The notes below the pieces were generated by a model. The model was not told the DNA's origin, did no database searches, and saw only the letters and a list, made by a program, of their open reading frames with translations. From an uncultured Curvibacter sp. (GTDB taxonomy: Bacteria > Pseudomonadota > Gammaproteobacteria > Burkholderiales > Burkholderiaceae_C), in contig CAIKMN010000025.1 of the NCBI GenBank assembly GCA_903828535.1, positions 1-60,871 on the forward strand: 60,871 bases of DNA, written 5' to 3'. The translations under genes and the position numbers were made by a program. This document shows, in pieces, positions 38,927 to 49,636 of the stretch. Each line of letters begins with the position of its first letter. Positions within the stretch are counted from its first letter, which is position 1.

Positions 38927-40076
38927 CGGTGGCCCGCTGAGCGGTATCGCATTGAAGGGCTTGGTGCAACGCGATAAAACGCGTCTGCACCGCCGCCACG
39001 CGCTCGGGTTCATCCAGCCACGCTTGCATCGACCGGGCCATGTTCTCTGGGGTGGCCTCGTCTTGCAACCATTCTGGTACAGCGAAGGTTTGCAACAAGA
39101 TATTGGGCAAACCCACCCAAGGCTGCAAACGTTGGTTCTTTTGAAGCTGCCAAGTCAGCCAAGGCATGCGGTAGGCAATCACCATGGGGCGCTTGAACAA
39201 GGCGGCCTCCAACGTCGCGGTGCCACTGGCGATCAGCGTTAAATCGCAAGCGGCTAAGGCGACATGCGACTGACCTTGTCCGTCGAGCAAAATCCAACGA
39301 GGGTCTTGCCCCAGCGGAATGCCTTGCTCGCGGGCGATGGCCAGCAGGTCATTCTTGAATGAGGGCAGGGTGGGCAATACAAAGTGCAGATCGGCGTCGG
39401 ACTTTTGCAAGCGTTTGGCGGTGGCCAAAAAGCGTCCGGCTAAATGTTGAATTTCAGCTTGCCGACTGCCTGGCAACACCGCAATGACGCGGGCATCGGG
39501 AGGCAAACCCAAGCGCTGGCGCGCCGCTGCCTGATCGGGCACCATGGGAATTAAATTGGCCAAGGGGTGGCCAACAAAAGTCGCAGCCACACCGCGCGCT
39601 TGCAGCAGCTCGGGCTCAAAGGGAAACAGGCAAAGCACATGATCGGCTGCGGCCTTGAGTTTTTCCACTTTGTTGGCGCGCCAAGCCCAAAAGGAGGGGC
39701 TGACAAAATGCACGGTGGGCACACCGGCTTGTCGCAAGCGAATTTCCAAATCCAAATTGAAGTCGGGTGCATCCACACCGACGAACACATCGGGTTTTTG
39801 CGCCAACCAACGCTCACCGAGCTGTCTGCGAATGCGAAGCAATTCGGGCAAGCGCGGCAAGACTTCGACGTAGCCACGCACGGCCAATTTTTCTTGCGGC
39901 CACCAAGCCTCAAAGCCGCGCTGGGCCATGGCGGGTCCACCGATGCCTTGGGCCTGAAATTGGGGCCAGCGCCGACCCACGCCGTCGAGCAAAAGCCCGG
40001 CTAACAAGTCACCAGAGGCCTCGCCGGCGACCAGCCCCAGACGCAGTGCGTTTGACAAATTACCGGACGATGCCAC
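38898..40076 (-). CDS. lpxB: Lipid-A-disaccharide synthase
   Basis: Condenses UDP-2,3-diacylglucosamine with lipid X. The GT19 protein has the N-terminal [55 protein letters not shown] and the donor-binding region [21 protein letters not shown]. The frame stays open 93 bases further upstream, but the family begins close to [14 protein letters not shown] at 40076 (overlapping lpxA by 17 bases) gives 392 residues; a TTG at 40058 is possible. Confidence 0.94.
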   Translation of the reverse strand: MASSGNLSNALRLGLVAGEASGDLLAGLLLDGVGRRWPQFQAQGIGGPAMAQRGFEAWWPQEKLAVRGYVEVLPRLPELLRIRRQLGERWLAQKPDVFVGVDAPDFNLDLEIRLRQAGVPTVHFVSPSFWAWRANKVEKLKAAADHVLCLFPFEPELLQARGVAATFVGHPLANLIPMVPDQAAARQRLGLPPDARVIAVLPGSRQAEIQHLAGRFLATAKRLQKSDADLHFVLPTLPSFKNDLLAIAREQGIPLGQDPRWILLDGQGQSHVALAACDLTLIASGTATLEAALFKRPMVIAYRMPWLTWQLQKNQRLQPWVGLPNILLQTFAVPEWLQDEATPENMARSMQAWLDEPERVAAVQTRFIALHQALQCDTAQRATDVIDQIRAR

Positions 40077-40854
40077 GGTCGGCTTGGGCCAAAAAGTCCA
40101 ACATTCGCTGCGCATCGGCTTGGGCCAAGGGGTCGGTGGCCGAGGCCAAAAGGCCTTGAATGCGCTCAACCGCTTGAGATAAGGTCAGACCTTCGCGGTA
40201 AAGACTTCGGTGGATTTGTTTGACTTGGGCAATGCGCTCGGCGGAAAACCCCCTTCGGCGCAAGCCTTCAGCATTGAAGCCATGGGCTTTTAAGGGGTTG
40301 CCAGAAACCGTCATGTAAGGCGGCACATCTTGTGAGACATGGCTTTGAAAACCCACCATGGCGTGGTCGCCCACTTTGCAAAACTGGTGAACGCCGGACA
40401 AACCGCCCAAAATGACCCAGTCACCCAAGGTGACGTGGCCGGCCAAAGTGGCGTTGTTGGCCAGGATGGTTTGGTTGCCCACAAAACAATCATGGGCAAT
40501 GTGCACGTAGGCCATGATCCAGTTGTCGTCGCCCACGTGGGTCACACCGCCGTCTTGGACGGTGCCCGTGTTGAGCGTACAAAACTCACGAAGGGTGTTG
40601 CGGTCGCCGATTTCCAAACGCGTCGGTTCACCCCGGTATTTCTTGTCTTGTGGCGCAGCGCCGATGGAGCCGAATTGGAAGAAAACATTGTCTTCCCCAA
40701 TGCGCGTCACGCCCTCGATCACGCAATGCGGGCCCACCTTGGTTCGGGCCCCGATTTGGACCTGAGGGCCGATGACGGCGTAGGGGCCGACTTCGACCGA
40801 GTCGGCCAATTCGGCTGCAGGGTCTATCAGCGCGGTGGGGTGGATCTTGGCCAA
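40060..40854 (-). CDS. lpxA: UDP-N-acetylglucosamine acyltransferase
   Basis: First committed step of lipid A synthesis. The 264-residue protein is a left-handed parallel beta-helix of hexapeptide repeats, starting [20 protein letters not shown], with the catalytic His in [20 protein letters not shown] and a C-terminal helical domain. It follows fabZ by 13 bases. Confidence 0.97.
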   Translation of the reverse strand: MAKIHPTALIDPAAELADSVEVGPYAVIGPQVQIGARTKVGPHCVIEGVTRIGEDNVFFQFGSIGAAPQDKKYRGEPTRLEIGDRNTLREFCTLNTGTVQDGGVTHVGDDNWIMAYVHIAHDCFVGNQTILANNATLAGHVTLGDWVILGGLSGVHQFCKVGDHAMVGFQSHVSQDVPPYMTVSGNPLKAHGFNAEGLRRRGFSAERIAQVKQIHRSLYREGLTLSQAVERIQGLLASATDPLAQADAQRMLDFLAQADRGIVR

Positions 40855-40867
40855 AGTGACCTCCTCG

Positions 40868-41308
40868 TTAAGCGATGGTGCGCATGGTGCACATCAGTTC
40901 AGCTTCACAAACCACGTCGCCATCCACCCGGGCAACGGCTTTGTATTTATAGATGCCTGCGCGGGCGCGGTCGAGTGCCACGTCCATGATGAGTTGGTCG
41001 CCGGGCTCCACTGGTTTTTTGAAACGCGCCGAATCAATGCCCGCAAAGTAATAAATCGTGTTGTCAGAAGGCGATGCATCCAAAGTCGCAAAGCTGAGCA
41101 AGGCGGCTGATTGCGCCAGCGCCTCTAACATCAAGACGCCTGGCATCACCGGACGATGCGGAAAATGCCCCGTGAAAAAAGGCTCGTTGATGGTCACATT
41201 TTTCAAGGTTTTAATGGTCTTGCCATTTTCAATTTCCAACACCCGATCGACCAACAAAAAGGGGAAACGGTGGGGCAGTTGCTTGAGGATGTGGTGGATG
41301 TCTAACAT
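40868..41308 (-). CDS. fabZ: 3-hydroxyacyl-ACP dehydratase
   Basis: A 146-residue hot-dog-fold dehydratase of fatty acid synthesis, with the active-site helix [19 protein letters not shown] (catalytic His in HFP and Glu in MLEAL). The enzyme competes with LpxA and LpxD for 3-hydroxyacyl-ACP, which suits its place in this lipid A cluster. Confidence 0.97.
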   Translation of the reverse strand: MLDIHHILKQLPHRFPFLLVDRVLEIENGKTIKTLKNVTINEPFFTGHFPHRPVMPGVLMLEALAQSAALLSFATLDASPSDNTIYYFAGIDSARFKKPVEPGDQLIMDVALDRARAGIYKYKAVARVDGDVVCEAELMCTMRTIA

Positions 41309-41338
41309 GGAAGGCTCACAAATAAAAAGGTAAACACA

Positions 41339-42400
41339 TTAAGCGACCTGGTCTTGGGAAAGACCTGAAGTCGGTGCAGATGAGGCAGCACGGACTTGGG
41401 CTTTGGCTTGAAACTCCAATGCCTTGATGCGGTCGCGCAAGGTGGAGAGTTGTCGCAAAGAAGCTGCATTTTTTTCCCATGCGTGGTGATCGTCCATGGG
41501 AAAGGACCCAGAGTATTGACCTGGTTTGTGGATGGAGCGCGTGACCAAGGTGCGGGCGGAAATGTGGACATCATCTGCCAGCGTGAGATGCCCCGTAAAT
41601 CCGGCTTGGCCCCCGACGGTGCAATTGGCCCCGATGATGGTGCTGCCCGCGATGCCCACACAACCTGCAATCGCTGTGTTGCGACCAATGCGGCAGTTGT
41701 GCGCTATTTGAATCAGGTTGTCGAGCTTGACGCCGTCTTCAATCACGGTGTCGTCCAACGCACCGCGGTCGATACAGGTGTTGGCACCCACCTCGACATC
41801 GTTGCCAATGCGAACCCCGCCGAGTTGCTCTATCTTGACCCAGCCGGCCTCAGAAGGTGCGAAACCAAAACCGTCCGCGCCAATCACCACGCCGGGATGC
41901 AAGAGGCAACGCTCGCCAATCACGCAGCCTTGGGACACCGTGACCCGGGACATCAATCGCGTGTGAGCCCCAATCACCGCCCCCGCTTCAACCACGCACA
42001 GGGGGCCAATTTGGGCCGTCGAAGCCACTTGAGCGCTGTCCGCAATGACGGCGCTGGGGTGAATTGAGGGCTGAGAGACTGCGGCGGTCCTCTCGGCTTT
42101 TCGCTGGGCCCACCACTGGCTGAGTTGGGCGTAGTAAAGATACGGGTTGTCGACCACCAAGCAATCGCCGCGGGCTTGGGCTGCCGCTTGAAAGGCGGGT
42201 GCAACGATCACGCAACCCGCTGAGGTGGTGGCCAATTGGCTTTGCCACTTGGCTTGGCTCAAAAAACTCAGATCGGAGGGACCCGCCGATTGCAGGCTGG
42301 CCAAACGGGTCACGCGACGCGCCGGATCACCATAAAGCACACCTCCCAGGGCAGCGGCGACTTCACCGAGTGTGACGCCTAGCCAATCACCCTGCCACAC
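41339..42400 (-). CDS. lpxD: UDP-3-O-acylglucosamine N-acyltransferase
   Basis: Third lipid A acylation step. The 353-residue protein has the N-terminal uridine-binding domain ([35 protein letters not shown]) followed by hexapeptide repeats with catalytic His in [18 protein letters not shown] and a C-terminal helix. Upstream of it, in transcription order, are bamA and skp. Confidence 0.96.
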   Translation of the reverse strand: MWQGDWLGVTLGEVAAALGGVLYGDPARRVTRLASLQSAGPSDLSFLSQAKWQSQLATTSAGCVIVAPAFQAAAQARGDCLVVDNPYLYYAQLSQWWAQRKAERTAAVSQPSIHPSAVIADSAQVASTAQIGPLCVVEAGAVIGAHTRLMSRVTVSQGCVIGERCLLHPGVVIGADGFGFAPSEAGWVKIEQLGGVRIGNDVEVGANTCIDRGALDDTVIEDGVKLDNLIQIAHNCRIGRNTAIAGCVGIAGSTIIGANCTVGGQAGFTGHLTLADDVHISARTLVTRSIHKPGQYSGSFPMDDHHAWEKNAASLRQLSTLRDRIKALEFQAKAQVRAASSAPTSGLSQDQVA

Positions 42401-42408
42401 TCAGACGC

Positions 42409-42957
42409 TCACTTAGACGAGTTAGACGAAGCGCTGGGAACAGGACCTGTGGCCGTATTCAACGCCTTGATCACTTTGTCGGTGATGTCGTATTTGGGGT
42501 TGATGTAGATGGCTTCTTGCAAAATGACATCGTATTTTTCGGCCTCAGCGACTTGACGCACCACCTTGTTAGCGCGGTCAATGACCTGCTGCAATTCTTC
42601 ATTTTTGCGGGCATTCAGGTCTTCTTGAAATTCACGGGTTTTGCGTTGAAATTCTCGGTCTTGTTCGACCAAGGACTTTTGACGGGTTGCACGCTGGGCA
42701 TCGGACAAAGTGGGGGCTTCGCGTTCAAATTTGTCAGAGGCTGATTTCAAACTGTTTCGCAGGTCCACCAGGTCTTTTTCTCGCTTGGAGAATTCTTGCT
42801 CCAACTTCACCTGTGCCGCTTTGGCCATGTTGGCTTCTCGGAAGATGCGGTCCGTGCTGACAAAACCAGCACGGAAATCATCCGCATGGGCCGTCAGCGA
42901 TAGCGCCGACAAACCCAACAAGGAGGCAGAGACAAGATGGCGAAAAAGGGGTTTCAT
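42409..42957 (-). CDS. skp: Periplasmic OmpH/Skp family chaperone
   Basis: A 182-residue outer-membrane-protein chaperone with a Sec signal peptide ending LTAHA-DD (residue 25), the start of the mature domain FRAGFVSTDRIFREANMAK, then two long charged helices forming the coiled-coil tentacles. A Ser-rich tail follows. The start codon overlaps the bamA stop as TAATG, so the chaperone and the assembly factor are translationally coupled. Confidence 0.94.
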   Translation of the reverse strand: MKPLFRHLVSASLLGLSALSLTAHADDFRAGFVSTDRIFREANMAKAAQVKLEQEFSKREKDLVDLRNSLKSASDKFEREAPTLSDAQRATRQKSLVEQDREFQRKTREFQEDLNARKNEELQQVIDRANKVVRQVAEAEKYDVILQEAIYINPKYDITDKVIKALNTATGPVPSASSNSSK

Positions 42958-45266
42958 TAGAAGGAAGTTCCGATTTGAAATTGGAGTCGTTGAATTCTAT
43001 CGCCTGGCAGCTTGTGCAGGGGGTCAGCCAAGGCGAAGCGCAACGGCCCCATGGGGGAGACCCAGCTCAAGCCAAAACCAACTGAGGTGCGCATTTCACT
43101 CAGACGAATGGGTTGGTCTTCACCCCAAATATTGCCTGCATCGGCAAAGGCATAAAGACGCAAGGTTTTGTCGTTGCCGGCACCCGGGAAGGGGAACATG
43201 AACTCACTGTTCAAATTAATTTTTTTGGTGCCGCCGGTGATCGCGCCGGTGATGTCACGGGGACCGAAACTGCCCTGTTCATAGCCACGCACCGAACCCA
43301 ATCCGCCACCGTAAAAAGTTTTAAAGATCGGAAACAGGCTGTTCCCCAAGGCGCGTCCGTAACCTGTTTCGCCATTCAATGCCAGCGTGTATTGCTTGCT
43401 GAGGGCGAAAAACTGCTGAAGTTGGTAGTCGATACGGGCATAGTGCGCATCGGCAAACAGACCCAGATCGGCATTAAAGCGCTGATACATCCCGTTATTG
43501 GGCACCAAAGCGCTGTCGCGGCTGTCGCGGGCCCAACCCAAAGTCAAGGGGATACCCAGACTGGACTCACCGTATTTATTGGCATACAACAAGTAGTTGG
43601 CAGGGGTGTTGGTGCCCGAGTGAATGGTGTATTGCTCGGCACTGGCGCCAACGAAGACCCGATCGGTTTCACTGAAAGGCACGCCAAAACGAACACCGCC
43701 GCCCAAGGTGGTCAGCATGTAGTTGCCGCCTTGGTAGGCATAGGGCTGTTGGGTGCGGTCGTAAAAATCAATGGTGCGTGACACCCCGTTGGTCGTGAAA
43801 TAGGGGTCGGTGCTGTTCACCACGATCACCCGGTTGTATTTGCTGGTGTTGATTTGGAAACCCAGGTAATTGCCAGAACCAAAAATGTTCTCGTTTTTGA
43901 TCGAGAAGGACAAGGACAATTTGTCGGCGGAAGAAAAACCAGCCCCCAACTGAATGCTGCCTGCAGGTTTTTCAGTCACGGTGACCAACAAATCGACCTG
44001 ATCGGGGGCGCCGGCGACTTCCTGTGTTTCCACGTTGGTGTCTTTGAAATAGCCCAAACGATCGACCCGCTCTTTAGAGAGCTTGATCCGCTCGGCGTCA
44101 TACCAAGAGGATTCAAATTGGCGGAATTCACGCCGCACCACTTCATCTCTTGATCGGGTATTGCCCGCCAAAGAGATGCGCCGCACATAAGCACGACGCC
44201 CCGGATCGCCGCGCAAGACAAATACCACGCGGTTGGTGCTTCGGTCGATTTCGGGAACCACATCGATGCGGGCAAAGGCGTAACCAAAATTACCAAAATA
44301 ATCGGTAAAGGCCTTGGTGGTTTTGGCGACCAAATCGGCGTTGTAAGGCTCACCCACTTTGATGGCGACAAAGCCCTTGAATTCGTCTTCTTTGTTCAGA
44401 TAGTTGCCGTCCAACTTCACTTCGGACACCACAAAGCGGTCGCCCTCGGTGATGTTGACCGTGATGTCGATGTCCCGCTTATCGGGAGAAATGGCTACTT
44501 GAGTGGAGTTGATGCGGAACTCCAGATAGCCACGCGCCAAATAGTAAGAGCGCAAAGTCTCCAGATCGGCGTTGAGTTTGGTGCGGGCATAACGGTCCGA
44601 CTTGGTGTACCAACTGAGCCAGTTGCCCACATCCAAATCAAACAAGCCCGTCAGGGTACTTTCGCTGAACGCGTCGGCGCCGATCACCCGAATGGATTTA
44701 ATTCTGGAAGGCTCGCCTTCGGTCACGGTCAAGGTCAAGTTCACCCGGTTGCGGTCAATCGGGGTGGCAGTTGTCACCACTTGAGAACCATAAAGACTGC
44801 GGCTGATGTATTGGCGCTTGAGTTCTTGCTCAGCGCGCTCCGACAGGGATTTGTCAAACGGGCGGCCTTCGGCCAGGCCAACGTCTTTCAAAGATTTTTT
44901 AAGCGTGTCTTTGTCGAATTCTTTGATGCCTGAAAACTCGATGGCCGAGATGGTGGGTCGCTCGGCCACTTGAATGATCAGAGCACCCGCATCGGTTTCC
45001 AAATGCACATCTTTGAACAAGCCCAACCCGAACAAAGCACGGATCGCCGCGGTGCCTTTGTCGTCGGTATAGGTATCACCAACAGAAAAAGGCAAGGTGG
45101 CGAACACCGTGCCGGGCTCGACCCGCTGCAAGCCTTCGACGCGGATGTCTTGCAGGGTAAAGGGCTGCACGGCCCAAGACATCTGAGCAGCCATCAACAG
45201 GCCCACAAATACCGCCAAAAAGCCTGTGCGAGCCTGCAAGCAGGAACGATAAAAAGAATTAATCAT
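42957..45266 (-). CDS. bamA: Outer membrane protein assembly factor BamA
   Basis: Omp85-family insertase of 769 residues. After the signal peptide (cleavage near MAAQMSWA-VQ) come five POTRA domains, the first starting FTLQDIRVEGLQRVEPGTVF, then the C-terminal 16-strand barrel with the conserved loop GLGSVRGYEQGSFGPRD (RGY motif) and a terminal aromatic residue (FQIGTSF). The ATG at 45266 sits directly before the signal peptide; 85 upstream codons that stay open belong to the dxr end in another frame. The intramembrane protease gene rseP, which usually separates dxr and bamA, is missing here. Confidence 0.97.
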   Translation of the reverse strand: MINSFYRSCLQARTGFLAVFVGLLMAAQMSWAVQPFTLQDIRVEGLQRVEPGTVFATLPFSVGDTYTDDKGTAAIRALFGLGLFKDVHLETDAGALIIQVAERPTISAIEFSGIKEFDKDTLKKSLKDVGLAEGRPFDKSLSERAEQELKRQYISRSLYGSQVVTTATPIDRNRVNLTLTVTEGEPSRIKSIRVIGADAFSESTLTGLFDLDVGNWLSWYTKSDRYARTKLNADLETLRSYYLARGYLEFRINSTQVAISPDKRDIDITVNITEGDRFVVSEVKLDGNYLNKEDEFKGFVAIKVGEPYNADLVAKTTKAFTDYFGNFGYAFARIDVVPEIDRSTNRVVFVLRGDPGRRAYVRRISLAGNTRSRDEVVRREFRQFESSWYDAERIKLSKERVDRLGYFKDTNVETQEVAGAPDQVDLLVTVTEKPAGSIQLGAGFSSADKLSLSFSIKNENIFGSGNYLGFQINTSKYNRVIVVNSTDPYFTTNGVSRTIDFYDRTQQPYAYQGGNYMLTTLGGGVRFGVPFSETDRVFVGASAEQYTIHSGTNTPANYLLYANKYGESSLGIPLTLGWARDSRDSALVPNNGMYQRFNADLGLFADAHYARIDYQLQQFFALSKQYTLALNGETGYGRALGNSLFPIFKTFYGGGLGSVRGYEQGSFGPRDITGAITGGTKKINLNSEFMFPFPGAGNDKTLRLYAFADAGNIWGEDQPIRLSEMRTSVGFGLSWVSPMGPLRFALADPLHKLPGDRIQRLQFQIGTSF

Positions 45267-45315
45267 GAAGATGCGTTGGCCGCTGCGCAACAGGCAATAA
45301 AGTTGAAGCTCAGAA

Positions 45316-45333
45316 TTGGCAAGAATGTGCCAA
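45316..45333. promoter_or_regulatory. Inverted repeat in the bamA upstream region
   Basis: TTGGCA (45316-45321) and TGCCAA (45328-45333) are perfect inverted repeats six bases apart in the 115-base dxr-bamA gap, 50 bases before the bamA start. A TATTAT hexamer on the minus strand (45350-45345) is a possible -10 element just upstream, so bamA may have its own promoter and the repeat may lie in its leader. Regulator unknown. Confidence 0.4.
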
Positions 45334-45381
45334 TACGAGTGGGAATAATACAACAGGCGAAGGGCTAGAAAACCGGCCCAC

Positions 45382-46563
45382 TCAAGTCGCCCAAGCTTGC
45401 ACCTGTTGGGCTGCAAAAGAGCGCGCTTCAGCGTCCAGCGCCAACAAGTCTTCGAGCCCGTTGGGCGGGGTTGGCAAGACGCCTGACAAGACTGCCAAGT
45501 TGACCGCGTGGATTTGGTCAAATCGAATGCGTCGGTTCAAAAAGGCGTCGACCCCCACCTCATTGGCTGCATTCAAAACCACCGGCGTGCCGAGCGGGGC
45601 GGCCAGCGCCTGCCAAGCCAACGGCAAGCCCGGGAACCGCGCTGGATCGGGTGCTTCAAAATGCATGGCGGGGAGGGCCGCAAAATCCAGGTGCGCCGCG
45701 CCGCTCTCGAACCGCTCCGGCCAAGCCAGGCCGTAAGCGATGGGTGCCCGCATGTCAGGCACCCCCAACTGCGCCACCACCGAAGTGTCGTGGTACTGGA
45801 CCATCGAATGCACAATGCTTTGAGGGTGAATCAGCACCTCGAGTTTCTCACCCGTCAGGCCAAAAAGATACCGGGCCTCAATCACTTCCAAGGCCTTGTT
45901 CATCATGGTGGCTGAGTCGACCGAAATTTTGCGCCCCATCACCCAATTGGGGTGCGCACAAGCCTCTTCGGGCGTGACCTCTTTAAGCGTCGCGGGGTCG
46001 CGTTGGCGAAACGGCCCGCCAGACGCCGTCAAGATGATTTTCCTGACGCGCCGAGACCACGTGCTGGCGTCCTCCGGCAAAGACTGAAAGATGGCGGAGT
46101 GTTCAGAGTCAATCGGCAACAGCGTTGCCCCGCCCTGCTTAACGGCCGCCAAAAAGACCTCGCCGCCCACCACCAACGCCTCTTTGTTGGCCAACAACAA
46201 ACGCTTGCCCGCCTGCGCGGCTGCCAAGCAGGACGACAAGCCCGCTGCCCCCACAATGGCCGCCATGACCGAGTCAACGTCGGGGTGGGAGGCCAATTCA
46301 TCCAACGCATCGGCCCCTGACAAGACCTGAGTGTTCAACCCATGCGCTTGAACTTTTTCAGCCAAAACCTGCGCGTGCGGCTCACTGACCAGGATCGCAA
46401 ATCGGGGCTGATGCTGCACGCATTGGGCAAACATCAAGTCCACTTGGGTGTTCGCACTCAGCGCAAACACCTCGATGCGGTCGGGGTGACGCGAGACAAC
46501 ATCCAGGGTGTTTTTGCCAATCGACCCGGTCGAGCCCAAAATCAGTAAGCGTTGTTTTTTCAT
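45382..46563 (-). CDS. dxr: 1-deoxy-D-xylulose 5-phosphate reductoisomerase
   Basis: Second enzyme of the methylerythritol phosphate route to isoprenoids. The 393-residue product has the NADPH motif LLILGSTGSIGKNTLDVVS, the metal/substrate region LPIDSEHSAIFQ, ILTASGGPFR, ISVDSATMMNKALEVIEA and the C-terminal helical domain with VVLNAANEVGVDAFL. Upstream are cdsA and uppS; UppS uses isoprenoids from this pathway. Confidence 0.97.
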   Translation of the reverse strand: MKKQRLLILGSTGSIGKNTLDVVSRHPDRIEVFALSANTQVDLMFAQCVQHQPRFAILVSEPHAQVLAEKVQAHGLNTQVLSGADALDELASHPDVDSVMAAIVGAAGLSSCLAAAQAGKRLLLANKEALVVGGEVFLAAVKQGGATLLPIDSEHSAIFQSLPEDASTWSRRVRKIILTASGGPFRQRDPATLKEVTPEEACAHPNWVMGRKISVDSATMMNKALEVIEARYLFGLTGEKLEVLIHPQSIVHSMVQYHDTSVVAQLGVPDMRAPIAYGLAWPERFESGAAHLDFAALPAMHFEAPDPARFPGLPLAWQALAAPLGTPVVLNAANEVGVDAFLNRRIRFDQIHAVNLAVLSGVLPTPPNGLEDLLALDAEARSFAAQQVQAWAT

Positions 46564-46593
46564 TTGAACCTACAGCCGAATAAGGGCCTAGAA

Positions 46594-47499
46594 CTAAGCA
46601 GCCAAGGGCGAAACCCAGGCCGCCAGCATCATCGACAAAGGCAACACCGGCAGGAGGGCATCGATGCGGTCCAGCACGCCACCGTGACCGGGCAACAGGC
46701 CACTGCTGTCCTTCACGCCGACCGCCCGTTTGATGAGCGACTCGACCAAATCGCCGGCCACACTCATGCCCCCCAAGAACAGCACCGAAACCAGTGCGAA
46801 GGGCCAGCCAGCCAACGTCAATCGCCCATAGAGGGAGTGGGGTGCTGAGCCTGAATCGAAGTGGCCCCAAACCACCGCCATCAAAACGACGCCGAAGAGA
46901 CCGCCCAAAGCGCCTTCCCATGATTTACCGGGGCTGATGCGGACGGCCAACTTCCGCTGAATCATGCGCCCCCCCAAGGCCCGCCCAAAGAAATAGGCGG
47001 CGATGTCGGCCATCCAAACCAGGGTCAAAACCGACAACAAAAATTCAATGCCCATACCGCGTGCTTGGGCCGCGGCCCACCAAGCGGTGAGCAAGGCCAA
47101 CCAACCCAGAACCAACCTCAGCCAAGGGTGAATGGCCTGCCAAACCGAGACGCCTTGGGCCAGTAAAAAAACAGATGCCACCACCCAAAACACCCCCGCT
47201 CCTGTCCACCACCAACGCAGATCTGACAAAGGGATCTCCAGCCCGCCCGCGGCCCAAATTGCCAAACAGCCAACGGCACACAGCAAGGCGCCCAGCCATG
47301 CGGTGACGGAGAAAGCAGAAAAGGTTAAGGGATGAGAAGGGTGGGTGCTGGCGGGACTATTCAAACGCCCCCACTCCCAAGCAGCCGCCACCATCATGAC
47401 CAGCATGACGGCATCAAAAAACAGAGGCTGGGGGTAAAAGAGGGCCGGCAACAACACCGCCAGAAGTGCCAAAGCCGTGATCACGCGTTGCTTTAGCAT
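46594..47499 (-). CDS. cdsA: Phosphatidate cytidylyltransferase
   Basis: Makes CDP-diacylglycerol, the precursor of all phospholipids. The 301-residue membrane protein has about eight helices and the CDS signature near its C-terminus (ESLIKRAVGVKDSSGLLPGHGG, then VLDRIDALL). The middle part contains an added stretch with THPSHPLTFSAFSVTAW between helices. It is 13 bases after uppS. Confidence 0.95.
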   Translation of the reverse strand: MLKQRVITALALLAVLLPALFYPQPLFFDAVMLVMMVAAAWEWGRLNSPASTHPSHPLTFSAFSVTAWLGALLCAVGCLAIWAAGGLEIPLSDLRWWWTGAGVFWVVASVFLLAQGVSVWQAIHPWLRLVLGWLALLTAWWAAAQARGMGIEFLLSVLTLVWMADIAAYFFGRALGGRMIQRKLAVRISPGKSWEGALGGLFGVVLMAVVWGHFDSGSAPHSLYGRLTLAGWPFALVSVLFLGGMSVAGDLVESLIKRAVGVKDSSGLLPGHGGVLDRIDALLPVLPLSMMLAAWVSPLAA

Positions 47500-47512
47500 G
47501 GTTTAAAAGCGT

Positions 47513-48271
47513 TTATAAAGTTGAAGGGCGAGCCACCGATGCGGTCGAACCCACGGCGTCTGGCAAGGTGCCGAAACGCCGCTCACGAGACGCATAGGCC
47601 TGAAGGGCTGCGTCAAAATGGGCTGCGTCAAAATCGGGCCAAAGAACCTCGCTGAAGAACATTTCTGAATAAGCACACTGCCACATCAAGAAATTGCTGA
47701 GCCGCTGTTCACCGCCGGTGCGAATCATCAAATCGGGGTCTGGCACATGGGCCAAGGCCAATTTCTGACTGAGCGCCTCTTCCGTGATCGGCTGGTTGGC
47801 CAGTGCCAATTGCTGGGCCGCTTGAACCATGTCCCAGCGGCCGCCGTAATTGAAGCAGACGTTCAAAACCAGCCGCTCGCAATGGGCAGTGGCTTGTTCA
47901 GACCTTGCCAAGGCCTGCTTAATTCTGTCTGACAGGTGAGCCCGCTCTCCGACCACATGCAGTTGCACACCATCGGCCACCATTTTGGGGACTTCACGGC
48001 GCAACACGAAGGTCAACAACTCCATCAAATAGGCGACTTCATCCGCGGGACGGGCCCAATTTTCTGAAGAAAAAGCAAAGACCGTGAGGACTTTAACGCC
48101 CCGTGCACTGCACAGTTTGATAACTCGGCGAAGCGCGTCGACGCCTTTTTTGTGCCCCGCGACACGCGGCATGAAACGCTGTTGAGCCCAACGGCCATTG
48201 CCGTCCATGACGATGGCCACATGGTTGGGGAGGGTCAAATCGATCGGCCCAGTGCTCACAAGCTTGTTCAT
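47513..48271 (-). CDS. uppS: Undecaprenyl diphosphate synthase
   Basis: A cis-prenyltransferase of 252 residues that makes the C55 lipid carrier for cell wall and O-antigen sugars. Motifs: HVAIVMDGNGRWAQQR (catalytic Asp), GHKKGVDALRRVIKLC, FAFSSENWARP and the C-terminal DLMIRTGGEQRLSNFLMWQCAYSE region. ATG at 48271 is preferred (SD-like GAG/GGA just upstream); a TTG at 48283 is in frame. Confidence 0.96.
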   Translation of the reverse strand: MNKLVSTGPIDLTLPNHVAIVMDGNGRWAQQRFMPRVAGHKKGVDALRRVIKLCSARGVKVLTVFAFSSENWARPADEVAYLMELLTFVLRREVPKMVADGVQLHVVGERAHLSDRIKQALARSEQATAHCERLVLNVCFNYGGRWDMVQAAQQLALANQPITEEALSQKLALAHVPDPDLMIRTGGEQRLSNFLMWQCAYSEMFFSEVLWPDFDAAHFDAALQAYASRERRFGTLPDAVGSTASVARPSTL

Positions 48272-48279
48272 GGATCCGC

Positions 48280-48840
48280 TCAAACCGCCATGATGTCCTG
48301 TTCTTTGGCGGTGACCAGTTTGTCGATTTCCGCAATGTGCTTGTCGGTGACTTTTTGCACATCGACCTCGGCGCGCTTTTGATCGTCTTCAGAAGCGGCC
48401 TTGTCTTTCACCAGTTTTTTAACCGATTCATTGGCGTCGCGGCGCAAGTTGCGGATCGCAATTTTGGCGTTTTCGCCTTCGTTGCGAACCACTTTGGTGA
48501 GTTCTTTTCGGCGCTCTTCACTCATGGCGGGCATGGGGACTCGGATCAACTCGCCGATGGTGGAAGGGTTCAAGCCCAAGTCGCTTTCGCGAATGGCCTT
48601 CTCAATCTTGGGGCCCATCGGTTTTTCCCAGGGTTGAACGCTGATGGTGCGGGCGTCGATCAAAGACACGTTGGCCACTTGACTTAGAGGCACCATAGAA
48701 CCGTAGTATTCAACTTGGATGGTGTCCAACAAGGCCGGATTGGCACGGCCGGTGCGGACTCGGCTGAGGTTGTTTTGAAAGGCCGCGATGGACTGGTCCA
48801 TTTTGGTTTCGGTGGTTTTCTTGATGTCTGCGATCGTCAT
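48280..48840 (-). CDS. frr: Ribosome recycling factor
   Basis: A 186-residue protein with the three-helix bundle and small beta domain of RRF. It begins [21 protein letters not shown], has the conserved [19 protein letters not shown] and [18 protein letters not shown]. With EF-G it splits the post-termination ribosome. It follows pyrH by 22 bases. Confidence 0.97.
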   Translation of the reverse strand: MTIADIKKTTETKMDQSIAAFQNNLSRVRTGRANPALLDTIQVEYYGSMVPLSQVANVSLIDARTISVQPWEKPMGPKIEKAIRESDLGLNPSTIGELIRVPMPAMSEERRKELTKVVRNEGENAKIAIRNLRRDANESVKKLVKDKAASEDDQKRAEVDVQKVTDKHIAEIDKLVTAKEQDIMAV

Positions 48841-48862
48841 ACAAATTCCTCAAAATGGGGGG

Positions 48863-49585
48863 TCAGACATGCACCAACGTGCCTTCGTCTTCGCCCATGA
48901 CCACGCGGCGCAGGGCCCCGGGCTTGAAGATGGAAAACACCTTGACGGGTAAATTTTGATCCCGACACAAAGCAAACGCCGTGGCGTCCATGATGCCCAA
49001 ATTCTTGGCCATGGCTTCATCAAAACTCAGTTGGGTGTAGCGGGTGGCGGCAGGGTCTTTTTTCGGATCGGCGGTATAAACACCGTCCACCTTGGTGGCT
49101 TTCAAAACCACCTCAGCGCCCATTTCAGCGCCACGCAGGGCAGCAGCGGTGTCCGTCGTAAAGAATGGATTGCCAGTACCCGCCGCAAAAATCACGACCT
49201 TGCCCTCTTCCAAATACTGCAAGGCTTTGGGTCGCACATAGGGCTCGACCACCTGCTCAATCGCGATGGCCGACATGACGCGCGCGGTCAAACCCGCTTT
49301 GTCCATGGTATCGGCCAAGGCCAAGGCGTTCATGACCGTGGCCAACATGCCCATGTAATCGGCGGTGGCGCGGTCCATGCCCACCGCCCCCCCCGCGACG
49401 CCTCGGAAGATATTCCCGCCGCCAATCACCACCGCCACTTGGACGCCCAAATGGGTGACTTCAGCGACTTGCTCCACCATGCGCACAATGGTGGCGCGGT
49501 TGATGCCGAAGGCGTCGTCCCCCATCAAGGCCTCACCCGACAGCTTGAGCAAAATGCGCTTGTGGGCTGGACGGGGATCGGTCAT
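48863..49585 (-). CDS. pyrH: UMP kinase
   Basis: Bacterial hexameric UMP kinase of the amino acid kinase family, 240 residues. Motifs: [41 protein letters not shown] and [20 protein letters not shown] at 49585 is chosen for its GGAG site and the family start; the frame upstream is open for ten codons. The rpsB-tsf-pyrH-frr order is highly conserved. Confidence 0.97.
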   Translation of the reverse strand: MTDPRPAHKRILLKLSGEALMGDDAFGINRATIVRMVEQVAEVTHLGVQVAVVIGGGNIFRGVAGGAVGMDRATADYMGMLATVMNALALADTMDKAGLTARVMSAIAIEQVVEPYVRPKALQYLEEGKVVIFAAGTGNPFFTTDTAAALRGAEMGAEVVLKATKVDGVYTADPKKDPAATRYTQLSFDEAMAKNLGIMDATAFALCRDQNLPVKVFSIFKPGALRRVVMGEDEGTLVHV

Positions 49586-49636
49586 GCGGGGCTCCTGAGT
49601 CTGGGTTGGATGCAATGAATTGTAAGGTCCGTCTAT

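Noticed and set aside
45267-45521. 85-codon N-terminal extension of the bamA frame
   Set aside because: It is dxr sequence and the gap read in another frame; a typical signal peptide begins at 45266 and gives the normal BamA length.
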